From Lamellibrachia satsuma (lineage: Eukaryota > Annelida > Polychaeta > Sabellida > Siboglinidae): 64,000 nt of DNA. Shown here one piece after another: positions 49,301 to 59,016 of this stretch. The stretch is taken from contig BSQZ01000021.1 of NCBI GenBank assembly GCA_033239005.1, positions 7,380,016 to 7,444,015 of the forward strand. The letters run 5' to 3'. The position numbers were made by a program, and so were the translations under genes. Positions within the stretch are counted from its first letter, which is position 1. Each line of letters starts with the position of its first letter. The notes beneath the pieces are model-generated. The model did not search any database, had not been told where the DNA came from, and was given only the letters and a program-made list of their open reading frames with translations.

Positions 49301-50523
49301 GTAGCTGCATTAAGTGCCTCTTTGTATTTTGCATAGTCTTCTTCCTTTCTGGTACGCCTATAAACCCTCCACATAGTTTGTTTTAGCATTATTTTTCTAA
49401 TTGCCTCTTTTGACAAGTGTTTCTTTCTACACCGTTTTCCTTGTTTTTGGAAGGGAACAAATTTATCGATGATACTCTTAATTTCATATTTTAGAATATT
49501 CCAACATTCAATTGCGGTCTTATTCATCAGGATGTTATTCCAATCTAGCTTTGCTAAGTATTTTCTCATATCTTTGTAGTTACCTTTGTTTAAGTTTCTC
49601 TTGTACGTTTTCTTATTTTTACTTTCTGATTTTACATTGATGTCAACATGTATTTGATTATGGTCACTATTACCCAATGGTTCAAATATTTTTACATTGT
49701 CCACTAATTCTTTTTGTGATGACAAAACTATATCTAATACATGTTCTCCCCTGGTTGGTTCAGGTACGTGCTGAGTAAGAAAGCTATCCTGGATTAAACA
49801 TAGACATTGTTGATCCTCAATCCCTATGCTCTCTAGAGAATTCCATTGTATGTGTCCATGGTTAAAATCTCCTATTATGATACATTCCCCTTTACTAACT
49901 TCCTTTATAGCGTTTTTTTATTTTTGTGTTGTCCTCTTCGTTTATGTTTCGACTTCGGTTCGTTTATCTTATTTACTATGCTCCTTGCATTTAAACATAC
50001 GCATCTATAACCTTTTTCAGAGATGTTTTTCGGATGATTTGATATTGGTTTGTCTGTGCTAGTGGCCTCTTGTTCTGCTTGAGACACCTCTAGGTAACCC
50101 TCCTGAACAGCAACATGAGAAAGAAGTAGTAGTAGCTAGTACTAGCTACTAGCTAATACTAGCTACTAGCTAGACACTACTAGACAACAACTGACATTAG
50201 TATTTCAGTAGACAGCAGACTAGTAGACATTATACAATGCTCAGATATTAATGTTTTTAAAGTTATTTAATAAAACAATATGTATGTATTACAGTTTATT
50301 TGTGTTTCGTTTTTGTTATAAGATAACAGGTTTATCTTTTCTAAATTTAGCAGGCCGTGGGCTTGCATCTTTGGCCCGCGGGTATGGGCCGGGCGGGCCG
50401 GGCCTGGGCCAAACCGTAATGGGTCTGGGCCGGGCCTGAATTCTAGTTTGTGGGCCTGGGCCGGGCGAATTTGTGCGGGCCTAGGCCGGGGTTGGATTCT
50501 AACTGTTAATTGTGGGCTCAAAT

Positions 50524-50600
<77 letters not shown>

Positions 50601-51909
50601 CTTGTTTACACATGGACGTGATGAGATTATTACTATTAATTGACATCACACGCAAAATCGCATCAAAATAGGATCAGTTCTACTGCAGGCGACATCGTGG
50701 AGATGAACAGTGTACAGAGGATGATCAAGCTGCAATCTGGTCACGCACGACAGCATTGCTTCGTGTAAACCCAGCACAATAATGCATGGCAGAGAATAAA
50801 GAAGCAATAACTTACGACGTTTGCTACTTTATTCATCGCTCTGCTGACAATGTTCATCCGTTGGCGTTCGTATCGCTGGGCGCTATCAGATTCGACGGGC
50901 ATTGACGGGGTGCGATCCTGCCAGAACATTGGTCGCTTCGACATGGCCGGACTGCCAGAACAAGAAATAAACATTACAAAATAATTTTCTTACGACAAAC
51001 AGTTTGTAGGTTGTGATAATATTTAGGACTTTTTTACAGGTTAGATGATGAATTTGTATTTTCTATATGGTCATATAAATAGTGAGATGTATTATTACTT
51101 GATACAACACAACTATTAGCATACTACTGATAAGCTTTACAGTCCAACGTAACAATTACATTTCTGCTGATCTGGAGTGGTCTCCTATTGATGACTCCAA
51201 AACCCTGCTGGCAAAATGTTGATAACTTTTCACCATATGTTTCAAGTTTAATTGTTTGATGCCTATTTTTTCATAGAACTGATCCATACGTGAATAACAG
51301 TGCGCTCAATTTTCTTTCAATTCTGTTATATCTGTAATTTACCATGATAACTGTCGTAATATTAATAAAATAAATACACTGGTGACATGAAATTCGCTTC
51401 TTATGTAATGTAACCCATCAGGGTACAGCCACAGCTATCTTGTGTGGATCATTGATCAATGTTGACAACGACCACAAGGAGAGATGAACTGAGTACCCGT
51501 AGTTGATGTTAGCTTCATTCTCCGGCGAGTCACTACAATGGGCGCGTTTGTATTTGTGCACCGTGAAAACAATGAGAATCACGGAGAGGATGACAACAAC
51601 GAGGATTAGTACTGTGCCGAGTACCCAGGGCAGCCATTTGAGATCTGGTGATAAAAATGGTTTTAATTATGTTTACAATAATCATAACAATATTAAACAA
51701 TGGCAATGCTATAATATTACTAAAATTTACATTTTCTCTATTCCCGATAGCTAACGTCTTAATGTCAACATTTCAGAACTTAATAAATACGACAATACAA
51801 ATTGCATGCCTGGTAAATTATGTTTTATCTACGTTTTCAAAAACTAGATCTATAATACTAACTGTTTTAAATGCGAAAACAATTTTACCTTTGTGCCCCA
51901 ACTCATTTC
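45987..51909 (-). CDS. Minus-strand single-pass membrane protein gene, arm 2 (five visible exon segments)
   Basis: Exons 51909-51889 (21-nt microexon), 51644-51497 (transmembrane), 50951-50816 and 46073-45987 match the arm-1 exons in sequence, splice sites and phases. Substitutions are few (DLKW for DIKW, HCSD for HRSD, a stronger GTAAGT donor at 50815). The 5' extracellular exons would lie beyond 52562 but I could not find them. The terminal exon is uncertain; a candidate begins near 45868 and runs through the (GT)n tract. The function is unknown; the layout says type I membrane protein with a basic cytoplasmic tail. Confidence 0.55.
46240..46330. repeat. (AT)n microsatellite
   Basis: Arm-2 counterpart of 1718-1920, shorter by ~110 bp. 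Confidence 0.95.
46696..46737. repeat. Perfect hairpin, 17-bp stem (arm 2)
   Basis: Identical to 2306-2347. Confidence 0.9.
47408..50100 (-). mobile_element. CR1-like LINE copy A' (duplicate of copy A)
   Basis: Shares the junction, 272-nt endonuclease deletion (~49965) and 5' truncation with copy A. The main frame 48157-49725 (RT up to the C-terminal third) is open over 522 codons, without the stop of copy A at ~4817. One base is lost near 48213 (CTGCATTTC for CTGCCATTTC), shifting into 47507-48217. Motifs as in copy E. Confidence 0.93.
50353..50596. repeat. GGGCC-rich block and (AT)n, arm 2
   Basis: Counterpart of 5960-6252 with a shorter AT run. Confidence 0.8.
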
Positions 51910-52274
51910 CTGCAAAAGGCAAACATTCATTATTAGAACATTATATTTCTGAACATTCGTTTTATATAGAAACAAACTATACTAACACATAATAATTTGT
52001 ACATGAGAGAGGAATGTAACAGTTGTAGATATTAAAATTTGTATAGCAGTTCGACTGTTTGTGCGTCTAGAATTTCCTAACATGTACAAAAATATTAGGG
52101 CAACAATACATTGGCTATAAATTATATATGACCCTCCACCCATTTACCAAGTCCTCTCAGTATTTTATTCCATGTATTGTCATGTCGTCACATCAACATC
52201 ATGTTTTACATCAGCATTTTGTCATCGCACAATAATGTAACATCAGTGTCGTCATCATCATGTCATCACATATA

Positions 52275-52275
<1 letters not shown>

Positions 52276-52330
<55 letters not shown>
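52276..52330. repeat. (AT)n microsatellite
   Basis: AT run expanded relative to arm 1 (only TATATATATC at 7940-7950). Confidence 0.95.
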
Positions 52331-52331
<1 letters not shown>

Positions 52332-53725
52332 ACCACCATTTCATCACATAACATCATGTTGTAATTGATCCTATCAATCGATTCACCTCATCAGAATGAC
52401 ATCAACACATTCATAATTATATTTGACACCATTACCTCTCAAGAAACTTTAATCGTTGTGGTTGAAGAAAATTGTAATTCATATTTATACACCAACTTAA
52501 TGATCATTTTCAAGAATTGTTTGGTGTTTGTTATGAGCAACAAACACGTTTATTGAGATGTAGTCACGTCAAATATTATGTTCCAAGAAACCAGAACATC
52601 AAACCATTCAAGGATTCACAATGATGTTGTCACATTAACAAATTGTTGTCTGGACCTGGTTTCTTAGGTACCTATACTAGTGCTGTTCCTGCATCCAGTT
52701 AGACATGTTTAGTGTGATTATTCTAAGTACTAAACTGCATGTGTGTGATTCAGCCTCTGCTCCTGTGCCGTGGGGAGCTATTGGAGGAGGTCTGGGAGCA
52801 GCAGTCTTTGTCATTGTCATTGTTGTCATCGTCCTGTTTCTGCTGAGGAGACGAGGTTTCTTTGTCAAGTAAGAAAATTCCGGTAGTGCCATGTTAATCA
52901 ATCTGCTGCATCCCTCAGATAGCAAACAGAAGCCAGACACAAGGTATTGATGTATTCCAATGCTTATTGAACTGTGACAATGTGTATGTGTCCCTAATAT
53001 GTCACAATATGTTTAATACATTATTATGATAACAGTTGCTTGTGCCAATGCAACCTGTTTTTGTTTCAGTCACCAAATTAAGCTTGTTGACTTCCCTGAT
53101 TTCTGGAAGGAGATGAATGCTGACTCACAGCTGGGGTTTATAGCAGCGTATGAGGTTAGTTATATGTGTGTGCATGTGTGCGTGCATGCATGAATGCGTG
53201 CGTGCATGCGTGGATAATATCTGAGTAGGCAATGGATCCACATATATATTTATACCTTGATCTGTCATCTCAGATGCTGCACAACCCTTTCCTATTACAT
53301 ATTTTGTACAAACAATTCACACAGAAATACAGCAGTTAACTTAAGTGATTAACTTCCAAACCTGATGAGTCAAATGTGCATGGTCCCTTGTAAAGTATAC
53401 ATAATTTCTCATAGGAACAGCTACAATATATCCTAGATTTTTTACATTTGTCTTTTTGCTTTTTGCCACTAGTATGTGTCAAGACTGGCACTGAAATCAT
53501 GTGATTATGTGAACTTTTGAACAGTGTTCAGTTAAAGTTGTACCTGTTTGTGATGATCTGAAGCCAGTCGGAATTGAACAACCTAAGACAATTGCTGCCA
53601 GTGAACAGAGCTAAGAACTGCTTCAAAAAACGACAACACACGCATCAAGCTGATGTCTGGTGGGGAGGAAGAAGAAGGAACTGATTACATCAATGGCAAC
53701 TGGATGCCGGTAGGTTTGGCATGTA

Positions 53726-54870
53726 ACAGCTGGCATAGTTCCTTCATTGGATGCTAGTACATTATACCATTCAACAACTGGCATAGCTACTTCATTTGAT
53801 GCCAATATACTTATCATTCAACAACTGGCTTAGCTACTTCATTGGATGCCAATATACTTGTCATTCAACAACTGGCATAGCTACTTCATTGGATGCCAAT
53901 ATACTTATCATTCAACAACTGGCATAGCTACTTCGTTGGATGCTAGTACACTTATCATTCAACAACTGGCATAGCTACTTCATTGGATACCAGTACATTA
54001 TATCATTCAACAACTGGAACAGGTCATTCATTAGATGCCAGTACACTATACCATTCAATAACTTGCATAGCTACTTCATTGGATGCAAGTACATTATATC
54101 ATTCAACAGCTGGCATAGCTACTTCATTGGATGCCACTTCACTACATCATTCAAGATTTAACAAGATTCGCCATCCAAGCCAAAGGCCCAGATGGCAAGT
54201 GGACAAGGAAGCCATTGGCTTATCGAGAGTCCAACAATGTTCATCTACTTATAACCTACCCTCCTGATATATGTGTCAACCTTGTTTTTAAACATATTCA
54301 CGCTGCTAGCAGTTACACAATATGTAGACAATTTGTTCCATTCATTTATTGTCCTCTATGAGAACGAGTGCTTCCTGATGTCCAATCTACATTGATCCTT
54401 TACTAATTTAACCTCATGTCCTCTAGTTCTGCTATCCTTCTTGAGTGAGAAAAACATAGTTCTATCAATATTTTCATACCCATTCAATATCTTAAAAACT
54501 TCAATCTGATCTCCTCTTAACCTCCTTGTCTCTAGAGTTGTTAAACCACATTCTTTCAGGCGTTCTTCATAACTAAGGTCTCTCAGTTCTGGAACCATTC
54601 AACAACTGGCATAGATCTTTCATTGGATGCCAATATATTATATCATTCAGCAGCTTGCATGTCTACTTAATTTGATGCCAGTACACTATACCATTCAACA
54701 ACTGGCATAGCTCCTTCATTGGATGCCAGTACATTATATCAATAATATTATTCAACAGCTCGCATAGCTCCATTGAATGCTTGTATACTATCATTCAAAA
54801 GCTTGCATACAGCGCTTCTTCATTGGTTGTCAGTACACTATATCATTCAGCAGTGACACAGCTCCATCTT
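53726..54870. repeat. ~55-60 bp minisatellite in the phosphatase intron, split by a CR1 fragment
   Basis: Imperfect units of CATTCAACAACTGGCATAGC followed by TACTTCATTGGATGCCAGTAC-type sequence. They are interrupted at 54153-54597 by CR1 fragment G and resume at CATTCAACAACTGGCATAG (~54596). Confidence 0.9.
54153..54597 (-). mobile_element. CR1-like 3'-end fragment G
   Basis: 3' tail with hairpin at 54153-54200; ORF2 C-terminus 54356-54598 (PELRDLSYEERLKECGLTTL, SFS). Closest by eye to copies E and F. Severely 5'-truncated and inserted in a minisatellite. Confidence 0.92.
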
Positions 54871-55222
54871 TGGATGCTATAGCAATCATAATTAGTCAAA
54901 TTAGTTATAGTCTAAGATTAGAATGGAAATAAATACACCTTTATTTGAAAAAGGATTCAAGAAACAGGTCAGGCAATTACAGACTAACAAGTTTAACATT
55001 AGAAATATGCGAGTTACTGCACTTCAACAAAGAAATTAAACTTATTTCTCCAATATGCTGTTATTATAATTGTACCCTCCTTGACAGGGCTACAACTCAA
55101 AGCGGGAGTACGCAGTGGTGCAGGGCCCACTCCTGGGAACCAAAGACGACATGTGGAGGATGATCTGGGAGCACAAAGCGAGTGCCATAGTGATGTTGAC
55201 CAAGTGTGTTGAGAATGGAAGG

Positions 55223-55582
55223 GTGAGCAGGACTTTAGTTAAGTGTAGCTATAGCAGGGACTATCAACCCCAAAGCAGTGACCACTTATCTTGCTCAGCC
55301 TTTTGCCTACAGATACAGATCACATACCACTATCAATGCAACAGGAACTTACATACAATGTAATTGTACATACCCGTTACATTGCCTATCAATGTTATCT
55401 CTGCATACAGCAAACATGTCCAAACCATCTGAGTCTTCTGTGTCTGATGACATCTGTGACAGATTCAGGGGTGAAGGTGTCCTCCCTGATCTTGATATAT
55501 TTTGTTAATATGTCTGCCCTGGTAACACCTGATAGCCCGCAGGCAAATTACATCAAAAACAATAATTCTTTCAACAACTGCT
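55223..55582. other. No gene recognised
   Basis: Would be phosphatase intron if the gene were intact; no next PTP exon (KCxxYWP) was found. Confidence 0.45.
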
Positions 55583-56039
55583 GGGCACGGACCACAGTCA
55601 CTTTTGCCATAGACGACCATTATAACATTCTTGCGCCTACTTTGAAAATTTATCCTACAATTTTTTTTTTAAATTCACAGAAAATGACAGACCCACTAAG
55701 ACACCTGGTGTGCGAAATTCGTGAAAATTACATACCTCCTTTTCGCACAAATTGCTTCAAAGCATGAGGCCCGTGCATTTCTGCCATGAAATTCCCCGGT
55801 TTCTCAAATATGAGTACATCCTGCCTAACAGCCACTGTGTCATTACGCAACTGGTATACCTACTGACAGATGGCATCATTTCAAAGCTTAGATGTTACTG
55901 TGTACAAAAACATCACTTCTACTCACTCAAACACACAATTTCTGCTCTCACAAATAAACCCTATCTGCACAATGAATTTTTTTGCTTGGGACTCTTTATG
56001 TATGTAATGGCGGATGGATTCTGACTGTGGTCCGTGCCC
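55583..56039. mobile_element. Non-autonomous inverted-repeat element, copy 1
   Basis: Ends are GGGCACGGACCACAGTCA and its exact reverse complement (18 bp). Internal sequence matches 58052-58484 closely. Two small open frames (55684-55766 and 55752-56024) are also largely present in the other copy but match no family. Looks like a MITE; no clear target duplication seen. Confidence 0.8.
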
Positions 56040-58051
56040 TAATTAATTTCCGACATATCACAAACCGTCACGAAAGTTATACCAAATCGAAGAAAAACCT
56101 TTATCTCGATAAATCACAGAAGGAAATCCACATCGCAATGCAATACATTAATTGATATGTCACCGAGACATGCCCCCGTATGTGAGGGGAAGAATTTCAA
56201 GTGGGCTGAGTTGCACATATGCACTTTAGTCATAAAGTCCACACTGCTTGCTGTGCCAGAGATATAGAAAATCTTACAAGTGTTTCACAAAACATGGGGT
56301 ATTTTCATCAATACAACACTAAAATTTTCAACTAATTTTTTATTAAAATATTTTTTTTATTTTTTTTTAATATGCACTGTTTTTGGGCAAAAAGCAGGCA
56401 TTTCTGTGTATTTCACAACATTGATAGGTAATATTGAGCGTTCAAACTACAACAAATTTTGGTATGTGTGAAAACAAGCTATATATCTGACAAGTTTTCA
56501 TGTGAACATTTGGCATTTTTGACACGGATGACCCAATTTCAAGTCACTGAAGGTGCCAACTGCCTGTCAACGAGATAGAATGGAATGCTGCCTGTTTGGG
56601 GTTTTTGAGTGTCTCCTGTTGCAACTACAGTGACGATAAGCCTACTTTTTGCTCAGATTTCAACTACAGGGGGTTGTAAATTCTATTCAGAATCTACATT
56701 GGGGTATTTTCTCAGCCAATAGCTGTGCAGCATGATAGACAAGTGGTCTACCCCACTAAAATTATGGCCATTGCTTAAATGTCAGTTGGACAGATTGCTC
56801 CCAGATCAGTCAGATAGGAAAAGTTTTTGACTCTGATACAGATATCAGCATGGAGAAGAAAAGTGAAGGTGTGGCGAAGTTCCAAATAGCCAAAAATGAG
56901 AGGAGATGTGGCTTTCAGAAGTGGCACACTGTGCCAGGATATTGTTGTTCTACACATACAGAATAAATTGTGCACCTTGGGGGCTTCACTTTGAAGGAGA
57001 GGATTTTATGTCACCTGTCCAGGGCATGATAACTGCACAGCAACATTGACATTGGATTGCTATGGAGGTGACTGCAAGATATGCAGGTACTCCTCTATAG
57101 CCTGCTCAGGTGGGAAAGGAAACTGGTGGAAAAAATCAATGTACCTGCAGACAGGTACTCTCCACTATCTCAACATGACCAGTAGAGACAGGATTACACT
57201 GAGAAAGATTCTGCAACTAAGATAAGGGGGAAATGCACAAGCGTTAATGATGGCCTGAACAGAGGGTTGAGTGCTTCTCTACCAAGAAATGTGAATTTCA
57301 GTCGCAATGTCAAGGGACGTGCCTGTGCAGCCATTGACAGGCTGAATTATGGAGCGGGGGACTCTCTACTGTGGAAATTGGAGACAAGCAAAGCTTCTAT
57401 TAGTAAAGGTGGAAGTGTGCCACACACTCCCCCCACATGTATGTGAGGGGAGTTCAAGAGAGGATTACCTCATAGCCCTGCGAGCACAATGAAGCATGGA
57501 CACACAGACAGACAGGCAAGCAGCTGAGCATGCAAAAACACACAAACTGGTGAGTAATGATAAGACTGGCTTAATTAATTCTTTGATTTGTCTCTCACCT
57601 GTTCAACTGCACAATTTCTAAATACACTGAGGGTAATGACCCTGACCAAAACAATGCTGCTCTCTCACACACTGTCTTCTATTGTTGTTTACATGCAGTG
57701 GCTCCAGTATCATATGCTGTGGATTAACACACAAGCTGACATTGCAAATATGACTACAACTTAGATGTCTAGGAATCTTTGATAAATTATGGTGTAGCAT
57801 ATACATTAATCTATGTAAAGAACTGTCTTCCATTTCCCAGCTGGAAATTTCACACACATGACACCATACTGGGCTAGCTAGCCTATACAATATGCTTTAA
57901 AACACCCAGTCCATAACATGCAACTGTCATTTCTTGACAAGACAGTGTTAAACTTGATTCTCCACCTATATTTTCTCACAAAAAAATGTCATCCATGCTT
58001 GTTTTACCACGATGCGTTGCCTTGGTAACAAGCCAGTAAAAATTTCATATT
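56040..58051. other. No gene recognised
   Basis: Two kilobases of unique sequence between the two MITE copies. I found no supported exon or repeat. Confidence 0.5.
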
Positions 58052-58484
58052 GGGCACGGACCACAGTCACTTTTCCCATAGACGACCATTATAACCGTCT
58101 TGCGCCTACATTGAAAATTTATCCTACAATTTTTTTTTTAAATTCACCGAAAATGACAGACCCACTAAGACACCTGGTGTGCGAAATTCGTGAAAATTAC
58201 GTACCTCCTTTTCGCACAAATTGCTTCAAAGCATGAGGCCCGTGCATTTCTGCCATGAAATTCCCCGGTTTCTCAAATATGAGTACATCCTGCCTAACAG
58301 CCACTGTGTCATTACGCAACTGGTATACCTACTGACAAATGGCATCATTTCAAAGCTTAGATGCTACTGTGCACAAAAACATCACTTCTACTCACTCATA
58401 CACACAATTTCTGCACAATGAATTTTTTCCTTGGGACTCTTTATGTATGTAATGGCGGATGGATTCTGACTGTGGTCCGTGCCC
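58052..58484. mobile_element. Non-autonomous inverted-repeat element, copy 2
   Basis: Same 18-bp terminal inverted repeat and direction as copy 1; shorter by 24 bp owing to an internal deletion near 58408. Confidence 0.8.
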
Positions 58485-58916
58485 TGCTAAATAAAAATAA
58501 ATAATATGACACTTTGAGATCACGTTCAATTTTATTCATGGAAATGCAGCTGCTTCAGAGTGAATCCAGGTGGATCTGTTTCACAAAACATATTCAACAA
58601 AATCATCATAAAAATAATTGCAAGCAAAATTTCCTGCTTTACTCACTGTAGTTCAATACTAACTGCAAGTTGCAAGCTAACGCCGGCCTGATGGCCAATG
58701 GCCAGTACTTTTGTAGTCAGGCCGGTTGCATTCGCCAGCTTCCCAGCCCATGTGGTTGGTGGCTTTTCCAGCCCTTCGGTATCGTGATTTTTTATTTTTT
58801 TTGTATTTTAATTAATAACGAATTTGTCAATAAATATCAACGTGAATTCTGATATAGCAAGTGAGCTGCTCTGCTAAAGATGCCAAAATGACAGATAGTG
58901 ATGAAGAGACTGGAGA
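58485..58916. other. No gene recognised
   Basis: Unique sequence left of CR1 copy F. Confidence 0.5.
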
Positions 58917-59016
58917 GATTTAACAAGATTTAACAAGATTTGCCATCCAAGCCAAAGGACCAGATGGCAAGTGGACAAGGAAGCCATTGGCTTATCGAGA
59001 GTCCAACAATGTTCAC

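Larger units (their letters stand above)
44822..52562. repeat. Segmental duplication A, arm 2
   Basis: Partner of 315-8180. The left edge joins unrelated sequence (44496-44821) instead of fucosyltransferase flank. The right edge continues into the receptor phosphatase exons instead of the 12-bp minisatellite. Confidence 0.95.
52754..55222 (+). pseudogene. Receptor-type protein tyrosine phosphatase, partial (TM to first half of PTP domain), probably decayed
   Basis: Exon 52754-52868 (acceptor GATTCAG, donor GTAAGA) gives APVPWGAIGGGLGAAVFVIV plus more hydrophobic residues and LLRRRG, a transmembrane helix with stop-transfer. Exon 53070-53154 gives HQIKLVDFPDFWKEMNADSQ, the juxtamembrane wedge. 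Exon ~53550-53712 has DLKPVGIEQP, NRAKNCF and, in another frame, DNTRIKLMSGGEEEEGTDYI NGNWMP. Exon 55088-55222 gives [20 protein letters not shown] then MWRMIWEH and IVMLTKCVE. This is the start of a PTP domain. The frameshift at ~53630, the missing ILPY and a misfit acceptor suggest decay. Catalytic HCSAGxGR exons are not seen downstream. Confidence 0.75.

Noticed and set aside
52177..52368. Small protein over ATCATC/AT sequence
   Set aside because: Low-complexity frame through a microsatellite that is absent in the other duplication arm.
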